A stretch of 64,000 nucleotides of DNA, from the NCBI GenBank assembly GCA_030652315.1, contig JAUSAX010000013.1, positions 62,001 through 126,000 on the forward strand, written 5' to 3'. This document shows positions 47,845-58,505 of this stretch, piece after piece; positions within the stretch are counted from its first letter, which is position 1; each line of letters begins with the position of its first letter. Source of the DNA: Afipia sp. GTDB taxonomy: Bacteria; Pseudomonadota; Alphaproteobacteria; Rhizobiales; Xanthobacteraceae. Made by a program: the position numbers and the translations under genes. The notes beneath the pieces are model-generated. The model saw only the letters and a list, made by a program, of their open reading frames with translations. It had not been told where the DNA came from and did not search any database.

Positions 47845-48369
47845 CTACGCGGCGCGGGCTTTAGACCGCGTAGCCTTTGCCTTGGCGGTCTTGGCGGGCT
47901 TCGGCGGCACAGGCTTCGGGCGCGCTCCCGGGCCGGGGTGGACGTGAACTTCCTTGGCCAGCAACGGTTCGCCGCATTCGGAGCAGGTCATGACCGGATT
48001 GAACTGGTGCCCACACTTCTGATGTTCGTGAAGCAGCGGCCGGCCACGTTCGTCCACCATGTGGATGTCGCCCCAGTGAACGATCGCCATCATGATCGGG
48101 TAGAGGTCGAGCCCCTTCTGGGTCAGGATATATTCGTGCCGCTTGGGCGATTCCTGATAGGCAACGCGGCGGAGCACGCCGAGGCGGACCAGCTTTTTCA
48201 GGCGTTCCGCCAGGAGATGGCGGGTAATACCGAGGGCGGACTGGAAGGCCTCGAACCGGCGGGTTCGCAGGAAGCATTCCCGCAGGATCAGCAGGCTCCA
48301 GCGGTCACCGATGACCCCGATGGTGCGGGCCATGGAACACGGCTCTTCCTCAAGTTCGTCCCATCTCAT
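47845..48369 (-). CDS. HxlR-family regulator with zinc-ligand-like tail
   Basis: A 174-residue protein. Residues 1-105 are an HxlR winged helix: Cys11 in the family position, VIGDRWSLLILRECFLRTRRF, GITRHLLAERLKKLVRLGVL and ILTQKGLDLYPIMMAIVHWG. After this come HEHQKCGHQFNPVMTCSECG (Cys119, Cys129, Cys132 with nearby His), which looks like a zinc ribbon, and a Pro/Lys/Ala-rich tail. The gene is divergent from the isomerase gene at 48629. It is the likely owner of the palindromic operators at 48516 and 52185. Confidence 0.85.
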   Translation of the reverse strand: MRWDELEEEPCSMARTIGVIGDRWSLLILRECFLRTRRFEAFQSALGITRHLLAERLKKLVRLGVLRRVAYQESPKRHEYILTQKGLDLYPIMMAIVHWGDIHMVDERGRPLLHEHQKCGHQFNPVMTCSECGEPLLAKEVHVHPGPGARPKPVPPKPAKTAKAKATRSKARAA

Positions 48370-48436
48370 GGTCGTCTCCGGTTCGCAAATCAGGCGGATC
48401 GTCAGATATATTTATAGCTGGCTCGGATACCATTCT

Positions 48437-48469
48437 AAATAGGCACTAAGTTGGACAAAAGTCCTATTT
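48437..48469. promoter_or_regulatory. AAATAGG/CCTATTT inverted repeat
   Basis: A 7-bp inverted repeat with a 19-base spacer, lying 68 bases before the HxlR start. On the minus strand TTGTCC, a 16-base spacer and TAGAAT can serve as the HxlR promoter and overlap this repeat. It may serve autoregulation; function is a guess. Confidence 0.3.
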
Positions 48470-48510
48470 CAGACTCGCGGGGCAAAATTGGTGTATTCGG
48501 GCGGTTCGAA

Positions 48511-48539
48511 TTGACAGTTCAATTTTAGAACTCTATGAA
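48511..48539 (+). promoter_or_regulatory. Promoter with internal operator, isomerase operon
   Basis: TTGACA (48511-48516), a 17-base spacer and TATGAA (48534-48539) form a strong promoter. The palindrome AGTTCAATTTTAGAACT (48516-48532) fills the spacer, so a bound repressor would block RNA polymerase. The position 90 bases before the GTG start at 48629 is sensible. The same palindrome recurs at 52185. Confidence 0.7.
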
Positions 48540-48628
48540 GGACTATCACTCCGGACAAGGTCGGCGGTGTGAAAATGCGCCGGACATGAGTGTACGCCAG
48601 ACAGAAGTTGCAGAGGAGGAGAAGCACG

Positions 48629-49267
48629 GTGGCCAGTCCCTTGAAGGTCGAGTTTCAGTTCGATTTCGGCAGCCCCAATGCCTATCTGGCGGAGTATGCG
48701 CTTCCGGGCATCGAGCAACGCACCGGCGTCAAGTTCGACTATGTCCCGGTCCTTCTCGGGGGCATCTACAAGGCGACCAACAATATGTCGCCGTTCGATT
48801 CGCTGCGCGGCATCAAGAACAAGCCGGAATACAATGCGCTGGAAACCGAGCGCTTTATCCGCCGGCACAACATTACCAAGTTCAAACCGAATCCGTTTTT
48901 CCCGGTCAACACGCTGATGCTGATGCGCGGCGCCGTCGCCGCCCAGCTCGAGGACGTGTTTGAGCCGTATTTCCGCGCCGCCTACCATCATATGTGGGAA
49001 GAGCCGAAGAAAATGGACGATGTTGAAACCTTCCGCAACGCGTTCATTTCGTCCGGTATCGATATCGACAAGCTGATTGCGCGTGCGCAGCAAGACGATG
49101 TGAAGAAAAAGCTGATCGACCTGACCACAGACGCCGTCAATCGCGGTGCGTTCGGCTCACCGACGTTCTTCGTCGGCACGGAAATGTTTTTCGGCAAGGA
49201 TCAGCTTCGCGATGTCGAAGAGTTGATTGTCGAGCAACTCGGCGCGGCGAAAGCGAAATCCGCCTGA
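48629..49267 (+). CDS. DsbA-fold 2-hydroxychromene-2-carboxylate isomerase family protein
   Basis: A 212-residue thioredoxin/DsbA-fold protein of the HCCA isomerase/kappa-GST family. The N-terminal VEFQFDFGSPNAYLAEYAL holds the family's Ser active-site position, and GAFGSPTFFVGTEMFFGKDQ is the C-terminal signature. HCCA isomerases act in naphthalene breakdown, but the family is broad and the substrate here is not known. GTG 48629 follows GGAGGAGAAGCACG, a strong ribosome-binding site; the frame is open back to 48590. It is followed by a CoA-transferase gene, probably in the same operon. Confidence 0.85.
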   Translation: MASPLKVEFQFDFGSPNAYLAEYALPGIEQRTGVKFDYVPVLLGGIYKATNNMSPFDSLRGIKNKPEYNALETERFIRRHNITKFKPNPFFPVNTLMLMRGAVAAQLEDVFEPYFRAAYHHMWEEPKKMDDVETFRNAFISSGIDIDKLIARAQQDDVKKKLIDLTTDAVNRGAFGSPTFFVGTEMFFGKDQLRDVEELIVEQLGAAKAKSA

Positions 49268-49275
49268 GACCTCAG

Positions 49276-49292
49276 GTCTTTCACTGAAAGAC
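49276..49292. repeat. GTCTTTC-ACT-GAAAGAC palindrome
   Basis: A perfect 7-bp inverted repeat in the gap between the isomerase and CoA-transferase genes. It is too short and lacks a T tract for a strong terminator; it may slow transcription or be chance. Confidence 0.3.
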
Positions 49293-49359
49293 TTCTTCTG
49301 AATGCAGCGGGCGAAGCCAGCAGCAGGGCCGTCCGCGACGTCATATAGGGAAGAGACAA

Positions 49360-50559
49360 ATGTCCGGTCCTTTGAGTGGTGTGCGCGTGCTGGATCTGAC
49401 CGGCGTTGTGTCGGGTCCATTTGCGACAATGTTTCTCGCGGACCAGGGCGCCGACGTCCTGAAGATCGAGCCGATCGGTGGCGACATCACCCGCCGCAGC
49501 CGCGCGATTATCGACAAAGCCGGCGAGTTTTCCGCGCTGTTCATCTCGTCGAACCGGGGCAAGCGTTCGCTGTCCATCGACATGAAGAGCGAGATCGGGC
49601 GCGAAGTGCTGGCGAAGCTGGTGGCGCAGAGCGACGTGCTGGTGCAGAACTTTCGCCCGGGCGCGATGGAGCGGCTCGGGCTTGGCGCCGAGGAATTGCG
49701 CAAGAAGCATCCGCGTTTGATCTACGTCTCGATTAGCGGTGTTGGCGACAGCGGACCTTACGTGAAGAAACGGGTCTACGATCCTATCATTCAGGGCTTG
49801 TCCGGGTTCGCGGATATTCAGTCGCAGCCGGTGACCAACCGCCCGCAGATGATCCGCACGATTGTCGCGGACAAAACCACGGCGGTGTTTACCGCGCAGG
49901 CGGTATCGTCGGCGCTCTACGCGCGTGAGAAGACCGGGAAGGGCGACCATATCCAGGTCGCGATGCTCGACACCATGATCTCGTATCTGTGGCCGGAAGG
50001 CATGATGCAGTACACGGTGGTGGGCGCGGAAGTCGCGGCGGGCGATCCCAACGACCGGCCTGATCTCGTGTTCAAGACGCTTGATGGCTACATGACTTGC
50101 GGCACCATCTCGGATTCGGAGTGGCAGGGATTCTGCAAAGCTTCGGGCGATCCTGAACTGGCGAAAGATGAGCGCTTCACCACTCCAACCAAGCGCAACC
50201 AGAATGCGACCGCGCGCATCAACAAGATGCAGGAATACATTGGTCAGCGCACCACAGCGGAATGGCTGGAGCGGCTCGATGCAGCCGACGTACCGTGTGC
50301 GCCGATCCTGCGTCGCGGTGAGATCATCCAGAATGAGCAAGTGGTTGCGCGGGGCCTGATTGAGGAGTTCGAACAACCGACGGTGGGCCGGGTGCGTCAG
50401 CCGAAACCAGCAGCCCGGTTCGAAATCAATGAGGCGGTCATCGGTGGTCCCGCGCCGCGCGTCGGCGAGCACTCCCGCGTAGTGCTACGTGATCTCGGCT
50501 ACAGTGATAGCGCCATCGACAACATGGTTGCGTCGAAAGCGGTCAGGGTCGCGAGCTAA
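49360..50559 (+). CDS. CaiB/BaiF-family CoA-transferase
   Basis: A 399-residue class III CoA-transferase. GVRVLDLTGVVSGPFATMFLADQGADVLK is the N-terminal family block. SSNRGKRSLSIDMKS and VLVQNFRPGAMERLGLG follow, and RTIVADKTTAVFTA holds the catalytic Asp position. It moves CoA between carboxylic acids. ATG 49360 has AGGGAAGAGA upstream. It lies next to an isomerase and near an acyl-CoA ligase, dehydrogenases and a thiolase, which places it in a carboxylic acid degradation route. Confidence 0.9.
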   Translation: MSGPLSGVRVLDLTGVVSGPFATMFLADQGADVLKIEPIGGDITRRSRAIIDKAGEFSALFISSNRGKRSLSIDMKSEIGREVLAKLVAQSDVLVQNFRPGAMERLGLGAEELRKKHPRLIYVSISGVGDSGPYVKKRVYDPIIQGLSGFADIQSQPVTNRPQMIRTIVADKTTAVFTAQAVSSALYAREKTGKGDHIQVAMLDTMISYLWPEGMMQYTVVGAEVAAGDPNDRPDLVFKTLDGYMTCGTISDSEWQGFCKASGDPELAKDERFTTPTKRNQNATARINKMQEYIGQRTTAEWLERLDAADVPCAPILRRGEIIQNEQVVARGLIEEFEQPTVGRVRQPKPAARFEINEAVIGGPAPRVGEHSRVVLRDLGYSDSAIDNMVASKAVRVAS

Positions 50560-50610
50560 CGAAACAAGGTCGACGAAAACGTCGGCCTTGTTTGTTGTCG
50601 TTCAAGAAAA

Positions 50611-51288
50611 TCAGGCGGGACGTCTGACCGGCTCTCCGGGGGCAGGTGGGACATTGGCAGCGGTACCGCGCAAATAACCCGGACGCGTCTTGATACGCTC
50701 AAGGTATGGATGAGCGTTATCGCAGATGCCGACGCCGTACGCGATTGCCCATTCGAGGCATGTTGTCAGCAGAATGTCAGCACTGGTGAATTGATCTCCC
50801 ATCAAAAAGGCGCGTCCATCGTCGAGTGCGACCTCGACGTGACGCAACTGCTCGCGAAAGTATTCTCCGGCTTTGGCAACGACTTCGGGTGCAACGCCGT
50901 ATATCGGTCCGAGCGCATTGGCGCTGTGCCGTCGCATCACATACAGGCTTGTGGAATCAAGTTCGGTGACAATGAAAAAGCACCATTCCAGCCACTTGGC
51001 GTATTGCTGCTTCTCTTCAGGAATAAGCGATACATTGGGTGTGGAATAGGTCCGTGACAGATACGCGACAATCGCCGCGCTTTCTCCGATGGCGAAATCG
51101 CCATCCTGCAGCAGCGGGACCTTCTGGCGCGGATTGAGCTTGGTGTACTCTGCCGTCTTGGTTTCGCCGGTGCGGGGACCGATGGCGTAGGTCTCGTACT
51201 TAAGACCCAATTCTGCCAGCGCCCAGTGTGGCCGAACGGTTCGGCTGGTTCCGACGCCCCACAGGGTAAGGTTCGGGGCGGTCGTCAT
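50611..51288 (-). CDS. Glutathione S-transferase family protein
   Basis: A 225-residue GST. The thioredoxin-like N-terminal domain has LWGVGTSRTVRPHWALAELG, the Ser/Arg pair replacing the usual Tyr or Ser; KVPLLQDGDFAIGESAAIVAYL is the conserved GSH-binding site (cis-Pro and Glu-Ser). The C-terminal domain is helical with FTSADILLTTCLEWA. ATG 51288 starts one base after the SDR stop, so the two minus-strand genes are co-transcribed. It may detoxify or isomerise a pathway intermediate. Confidence 0.85.
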   Translation of the reverse strand: MTTAPNLTLWGVGTSRTVRPHWALAELGLKYETYAIGPRTGETKTAEYTKLNPRQKVPLLQDGDFAIGESAAIVAYLSRTYSTPNVSLIPEEKQQYAKWLEWCFFIVTELDSTSLYVMRRHSANALGPIYGVAPEVVAKAGEYFREQLRHVEVALDDGRAFLMGDQFTSADILLTTCLEWAIAYGVGICDNAHPYLERIKTRPGYLRGTAANVPPAPGEPVRRPA

Positions 51289-51289
51289 G

Positions 51290-52042
51290 TCACCATGTCT
51301 CCACGGAGGGACGCAGATCGAGTTCGTGAGTCCAGCCATCGCGTTTTTGCTGATGCGCGAACCAGTATGCGTCCGCAATGGAATCCGTCTTGGTCAGGCT
51401 GTCTGCGGGGATATCGCTGGCTTGGATTCCCTTCGCCGCCTTCATACGCTGGTGGATAGCCTCGCTGTCAACGGCAGCATCGATCAGCAGGTGAACGACG
51501 TGAATGTTCTTCGGCCCGAGTTCACGGGCCATCGATTGGGCCACGGCACGGAGGGCGAACTTCGCTGACGCAAAGGCGGCAAAGCCCTTACCGCCGCGGA
51601 CGCTCGCAGTGGCACCTGTGAACAGAATGGTGCCGCGTCCGCGCTGCATCATGTATTTCGCCGCTTCACGGCCGACGAGAAAGCCGCCATAGCAGGCGAG
51701 TTCCCATGCCTTGAAGAACAGCTTCTCGGTGGTTTCCAGCAGGGGCTTGTTGACGTTGGATCCAGCGTTGAACAGACAGACCTCGATCGGCCCGACCTCT
51801 TTTTCAATGCGGGCAAACATCGCCTGCACATCGGCTTCCTGACGGGCGTCAACGCTGATAGCGTGAACCTCACATCCTTCCGCCTTCATTTCGTCGACGA
51901 GGCCTTGGGATTTGGCGGCTTCGCGGCGCGCGACACAGACCTTGTATCCGCCTCTTGCAAATCGCCGTGCCACAGCCGCGCCAATGGCGTCGCCCGCACC
52001 AACCAGCAAAACCACGCCACCTTGATCCACGCCGACCTCCAT
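51290..52042 (-). CDS. SDR protein with Phe in place of catalytic Tyr
   Basis: A 250-residue short-chain dehydrogenase relative. The N-terminal cofactor loop is LLVGAGDAIGAAVARRFAR, then CLFNAGSN for the NNAG strand. The catalytic strip is Ser147, Phe157 and Lys161 (GFAAFASAKFALRAVAQS), so the usual Tyr-x3-Lys is Phe-x3-Lys. RELGPKNIHVVHL follows. Loss of the Tyr general acid suggests weak or no normal oxidoreductase activity, or use of another residue. It is closely related to the SDR at 53899 and divergent from the acyl-CoA ligase gene. Confidence 0.85.
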   Translation of the reverse strand: MEVGVDQGGVVLLVGAGDAIGAAVARRFARGGYKVCVARREAAKSQGLVDEMKAEGCEVHAISVDARQEADVQAMFARIEKEVGPIEVCLFNAGSNVNKPLLETTEKLFFKAWELACYGGFLVGREAAKYMMQRGRGTILFTGATASVRGGKGFAAFASAKFALRAVAQSMARELGPKNIHVVHLLIDAAVDSEAIHQRMKAAKGIQASDIPADSLTKTDSIADAYWFAHQQKRDGWTHELDLRPSVETW

Positions 52043-52178
52043 ATAGTTCTTATTTGGTACTTTCTCTCATAGCTGCCCTGTTGTGTCTTGTAAACGGTAA
52101 TCCCCGCAATTTTAGCGCTGAGGATGATACATGTAAGATCCACGGAGGGTTTAATTCCTGTGCAATGCACCAATGCGA

Positions 52179-52207
52179 TTGACTAGTTCTAAAAAAGAAC
52201 GCTAATT
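52179..52207 (+). promoter_or_regulatory. Promoter with internal operator, acyl-CoA ligase operon
   Basis: TTGACT (52179-52184), a 17-base spacer (52185-52201) and CTAATT (52202-52207) resemble a promoter with a weak -10. The spacer is AGTTCTAAAAAAGAACG, which matches the reverse complement of the 48516 palindrome at 14 of 17 positions. The arms GTTCT/AGAAC pair perfectly. It lies in the divergent gap between the SDR and ligase genes and could control both. Confidence 0.6.
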
Positions 52208-52261
52208 TGCGCGACATCGAAGATCGCAGGGAAGCGGTCCGATAGTTGCCGGGAGGTTGAA

Positions 52262-53833
52262 TTGGGAAGCGCAGCGCAGGCGATCGACGTCGCCGATATC
52301 GAGGTTCGCAAGATTTTGGACGGTTTGCCGGATCGCCTGCACCGGGCTCTCGACCGGGCGGCCGCCGAAACTCCGGATTATCCGGCGCTGATCGACGATT
52401 CCCGTACGTGGTCCTACCGCCAACTTTCCGAAGCCCTTCAGGCGACAGCATCTGCTTTGCAGGCGCTTGGTGTGCGTCCCGGTGATCGCATCATGCTGGT
52501 CAGCGAGAATTGCATCGAGATGGCGTGCCTGATGCTGGCGGCGAGCCAACTGAATGCATGGGTGATTGTCTCCAATCCAAGGCTGTCCCCGCGCGAGCTC
52601 GATCAGATTCGCGACCACAGCGGTGCGCGCCGCATGTTCTTCACGACGAGAGTCTCTCCGGAGGCCGCCAATCATGCGGCCCGTCTCAACGCAGAGATAG
52701 GAAAAATCGGCCCGCTTTCGGACATTGGTATCGGCGAGTTGAACGAATCGACCCAGCCCGAGCCGGTTGAGGCAGATCCGACCAAACAGGTGGCCGTCCT
52801 GATCTATACCTCAGGCACGACCGGCACGCCGAAGGGCGTCATGCTGACTCATGGAAATCTGTTGTTCAGCGCGAAGGGGACCGCGGTGCTCAGGCACATG
52901 ACCAGCAAGGACAAGGTCTACGTCGTGCTGCCGATGTCGCACATCGTCGGTGTGTCGCTAATCCTGATGACGCTATTAACCGGTGCCACGGCGCGGCTCG
53001 TCAGCAAATACGACCCGGCGGCGTTTGCCAGGCACATTGCGGAAGAGGGAATTACGACCGTCAACGGCGTGCCGGCGACTTATCAGCGTTTGCTCGAGTA
53101 CAAACAAGTCGCGGGTCTCTCGAAGCTGGACAGGGGCTCGCTGAGACTGATCGCGGTGGCTGGCGCGCCGCTCGATCTCGACCTGAAAACCCGGGTCGAG
53201 GCAGAACTTGGTATCCCGCTCCTGAACGCCTACGGGATCACTGAGACATCGCCCGGCATTTCCGGCGTGCGGCTGGAATCGCCACGAACGGACCAGTCTG
53301 TCGGCGGCGTGATGCCCGGTGTCGAAAGCCGCATCGTCGGTCGCGACGGCAGGATCATCACCGACGGATCGGTGGGTGAGCTGCACGTGCGTGGCCGCAA
53401 CGTGATGCTGGGATACTATCGGGCGCCCGATCTGACCGCCAAAGCCATCGATCCAGACGGCTGGTTCCTCACGGGCGATCTCGCTCGCTTGGAGGGAGAT
53501 GCGCTGTTCATTGTGGGCCGTAGCAAGGAAATGATCATCCGCTCCGGCTTCAATGTGTATCCTGCTGAGGTCGAGGCCGTTCTCAACTCGCATGACGCCG
53601 TTGTCCAGTCCGCGGTGGTAGGACGCCCGGTCGATGGCAACGAGGAGGTCGTCGCGTTCGTCCAATTGTTGAACGGTTCGAAGGTCAGCGCCTCGGAATT
53701 GATGGACTACGTTCGCCCGCAGCTCACGTCGTACAAGCGGCCGTCCCAGATCATCGTCCTCGAGGCACTGCCGGCGACATCGACGGGAAAAATCCTGAAA
53801 CACAAGCTGGCTGAATCTTTGCGGGAAACCTGA
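52262..53833 (+). CDS. Acyl-CoA synthetase (AMP-forming)
   Basis: A 523-residue adenylate-forming ligase. Motifs: LIYTSGTTGTPKGVMLTHGN (ATP loop), YGITETSPGI, GWFLTGDLARLEGDALFIVG and RSKEMIIRSGFNVYPAEVE, and LPATSTGKILKHKLAE with the catalytic Lys. It begins with TTG after GGGAGGTTGAA; I see no better start. It leads a plus-strand run of ligase, SDR, two acyl-CoA dehydrogenases and thiolase, so it likely activates the growth substrate. Which acid is not evident. Confidence 0.9.
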   Translation: MGSAAQAIDVADIEVRKILDGLPDRLHRALDRAAAETPDYPALIDDSRTWSYRQLSEALQATASALQALGVRPGDRIMLVSENCIEMACLMLAASQLNAWVIVSNPRLSPRELDQIRDHSGARRMFFTTRVSPEAANHAARLNAEIGKIGPLSDIGIGELNESTQPEPVEADPTKQVAVLIYTSGTTGTPKGVMLTHGNLLFSAKGTAVLRHMTSKDKVYVVLPMSHIVGVSLILMTLLTGATARLVSKYDPAAFARHIAEEGITTVNGVPATYQRLLEYKQVAGLSKLDRGSLRLIAVAGAPLDLDLKTRVEAELGIPLLNAYGITETSPGISGVRLESPRTDQSVGGVMPGVESRIVGRDGRIITDGSVGELHVRGRNVMLGYYRAPDLTAKAIDPDGWFLTGDLARLEGDALFIVGRSKEMIIRSGFNVYPAEVEAVLNSHDAVVQSAVVGRPVDGNEEVVAFVQLLNGSKVSASELMDYVRPQLTSYKRPSQIIVLEALPATSTGKILKHKLAESLRET

Positions 53834-53898
53834 CGCCTCCTTTGGCGTCGGGCGCAGACTACGATCTTTGAAACTTACTCTGGTTCGGGAGAACGACC

Positions 53899-54642
53899 TT
53901 GCAGAAACGAAACGCGACCGTGGCCGTGATCGGCGCCGGGGATTTCATCGGCGGCGAGATCGCCAAGAAATTCGCATCGGAGGGGTTCACTGTCTTTGCG
54001 GGACGGCGGCAGGGCGAGAAGCTCGTCCCGCTCGTCAAGGAGATCGAGGCTGCGGGCGGCACTGTATTCGCCCGCTCGCTCGATGCACGCAAGGAAGAGG
54101 AAATGATTTCCTTCATTTCCGATGCTGATAAGCATGCGCCGCTTGAAGCATGCATTTTCAACATCGGCGCGAATGTCAATTTTCCGATTCTCGATACGAC
54201 GGAACGCGTTTTCCGGAAGGTCTGGGAGATGGCCTGTTATTCCGGCTTTCTCGCGGGACGCGAAGCGGCTCGCGTGATGCTGCCGCGTGGCAAGGGTGCT
54301 ATCTTCTTTACGGGGGCAACTGCGAGCTTGCGCGGCGGTTCGGGCTTTGCGGCTTTCGCCAGCGCCAAGTTCGGTCTGCGCGCTGTCGCGCAGTCGATCG
54401 CACGCGAACTTGGACCGAAGAACATCCATGTCGCGCATCTCATCATCGATTCCAGCGTCGATACCGAGTGGGTGCGTCAGCTGATTGCCAACCGCGAAGG
54501 CAAGGAAGCGATCGAGAATCTCGATCCGAACCGCCTGATGCGTCCGGCCGCCGTCGCGGAAACATACTGGCAGCTCTATCAGCAGCCACGGGACGCCTGG
54601 ACCTTCGAGACCGAAATCCGCCCCTTCGGCGAGAAGTGGTAA
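53899..54642 (+). CDS. SDR protein with Phe in place of catalytic Tyr (paralogue)
   Basis: A 247-residue paralogue of the SDR at 51290. The cofactor loop is VIGAGDFIGGEIAKKFA, and the catalytic strip is Ser143, Phe153 and Lys157 (GFAAFASAKFGLRAVAQS). It shares long identical blocks with the other copy, including RELGPKNIHV, and the same Tyr-to-Phe change. Start codon is TTG. It lies between the acyl-CoA ligase and two acyl-CoA dehydrogenases, so a role as hydroxyacyl-CoA dehydrogenase is expected but the missing Tyr makes this doubtful. Confidence 0.85.
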   Translation: MQKRNATVAVIGAGDFIGGEIAKKFASEGFTVFAGRRQGEKLVPLVKEIEAAGGTVFARSLDARKEEEMISFISDADKHAPLEACIFNIGANVNFPILDTTERVFRKVWEMACYSGFLAGREAARVMLPRGKGAIFFTGATASLRGGSGFAAFASAKFGLRAVAQSIARELGPKNIHVAHLIIDSSVDTEWVRQLIANREGKEAIENLDPNRLMRPAAVAETYWQLYQQPRDAWTFETEIRPFGEKW

Positions 54643-54655
54643 CGGGAGCTGTCCG

Positions 54656-55837
<1,182 letters not shown>

Positions 55838-55858
55838 TCGCATCGCACGAGGCATCCG

Positions 55859-56989
55859 GTGGATATTGAATTTTCGGAAGAACAGGAACTCCTGCGCAGC
55901 AGCATTCAGCGGTTGCTGCGTGACCAGTACGATTTCGACACGCGTCGCAAGATCGTCGCGACGGAAGAGGGCTGGAGTAGAAAGCACTGGAACGCCTTCG
56001 CAGAACTCGGTTTGCTGGCGGCTCCGTTTGCCGAGGCGGCCGGCGGGCTGGGCGGCGGACCGCTGGCGACGATGATCGTGATGCAGGAGTTCGGCCGGCA
56101 TCTCGTGGTCGAGCCCTTCTTCGAGACCGTCGTGCTGGCAGGTGGTTTGATCGAACACGCGGGTTCAGACGCGCAGCGCGAGGAATTTCTGCCGCCGATC
56201 ATGGCGGGTGAGGCAATCTGGGCGCTGGCTTGGACCGAAGGCAAGTCGCGCTATGATCTCAACAATGTCGCGACGACCGCGAAGCGCAGCGGGGACACAT
56301 ATGTTCTGAACGGCGCGAAGGCCGCCGTGATCGGTGCGCCGTGGGCAGACAAGCTGATCGTTTCAGCGCGCACCCTGGGTGGGCCGCGCGACCATGCCGG
56401 CGTCAGCCTGTTCATTGTCGATCGGCAGTCGGCGGGGCTTCACCTGCAAAGCTTCAAGACCATTGATGGGCGTCGTGCGGCCGAAATTACGCTCAAGGAC
56501 GTCAGTGTCCCTGCGAGCTGTCTGCTCGGGGCGGAAGGAAAGGGTGTCGCGGCTCTGGAAGCGTGCCGTGACCGCGCGATTGCGGCGCTGTGCGCCGAGG
56601 CTACCGGCGCTATGGGCGAACTCAATGCGGCGACGCTCGAATACACCAAGACGCGCAAACAGTTTGGGGTGGCGCTGGGCACATTCCAGGTGTTGCAGCA
56701 CCGTATGGTGGATATGTTCATTGCCCTGGAGGAGGCGACGTCGCTGTCTCAGCACTTGAACCTGACCATGGCTGAGGGCGATCAACTGGCCTCTAAACTT
56801 GCTTCGGGTGCGAAGTCCAAGATTGGCGAGGCGGCACGCTTTGTCGGCGAGCAGGCGATACAACTCCATGGCGGCATGGGCATGAGCGACGAACTGAACG
56901 TCGGTCACTATTTCAAGCGCATCGCATCGATCAACATCCAGTTCGGCGACCCGACCTATCACCTGCTGCGCTACGCTCGCGCAGCCTGA
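55859..56989 (+). CDS. Acyl-CoA dehydrogenase
   Basis: A 376-residue member of the same family: DIEFSEEQELLRSSIQRLLR, GLLAAPFAEAAGGLGGGPLA, WALAWTEGKSRYDLNN, YTKTRKQFGVALGTFQVLQHR, and GGMGMSDELNVGHYFKR near the end. GTG start at 55859. The position of FAD-contact residues is normal. It lies 21 bases after the other dehydrogenase, so the two are translated together and may form one heteromer. The thiolase follows after 150 bases. Confidence 0.9.
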   Translation: MDIEFSEEQELLRSSIQRLLRDQYDFDTRRKIVATEEGWSRKHWNAFAELGLLAAPFAEAAGGLGGGPLATMIVMQEFGRHLVVEPFFETVVLAGGLIEHAGSDAQREEFLPPIMAGEAIWALAWTEGKSRYDLNNVATTAKRSGDTYVLNGAKAAVIGAPWADKLIVSARTLGGPRDHAGVSLFIVDRQSAGLHLQSFKTIDGRRAAEITLKDVSVPASCLLGAEGKGVAALEACRDRAIAALCAEATGAMGELNAATLEYTKTRKQFGVALGTFQVLQHRMVDMFIALEEATSLSQHLNLTMAEGDQLASKLASGAKSKIGEAARFVGEQAIQLHGGMGMSDELNVGHYFKRIASINIQFGDPTYHLLRYARAA

Positions 56990-57060
56990 CCTTTGATCGC
57001 AACATGACGGAATTTTCGGCATAGCAGCCTTGCTGAGGCTAGCGGCGCTTCTATTGAATG

Positions 57061-57071
57061 ATGATTATCAT
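57061..57071. promoter_or_regulatory. ATGATTATCAT palindrome before thiolase
   Basis: A perfect 5-1-5 inverted repeat (ATGAT-T-ATCAT) lies 72 bases before the thiolase start, next to TATAATGG. The centre resembles half of a Fur-type or similar regulator site, but the match is too short to name a regulator. Confidence 0.25.
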
Positions 57072-57142
57072 ATAATGGGACGTTCACCTAGAGTCCGCGC
57101 GCAAACCTGATTGGGTCGGCTCACATCCCGGAGGTTCACCGA

Positions 57143-58327
<1,185 letters not shown>

Positions 58328-58366
58328 GCGGACTACGGCGTTGGTCTCCCTGATTTGCGTCTTAAC

Positions 58367-58403
58367 AGGCCCGGCTACCGAAAGGTCGCCGGGCCTCCTT
58401 TAT
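58367..58403 (+). terminator. Likely terminator after thiolase
   Basis: AGGCCCGGC and GCCGGGCCT pair around a 12-base loop and are followed by the T-rich CCTTTAT. It lies 40 bases after the thiolase stop. Confidence 0.65.
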
Positions 58404-58505
58404 CGAGAGCGGCGCAAAAGCAAAATATTTCACGTCCAGCCCGAACAAAACTCCGCTTGATACGTTGCAAGGTGTCGATCAATATTTGGCATCGATCCCG
58501 AACGA

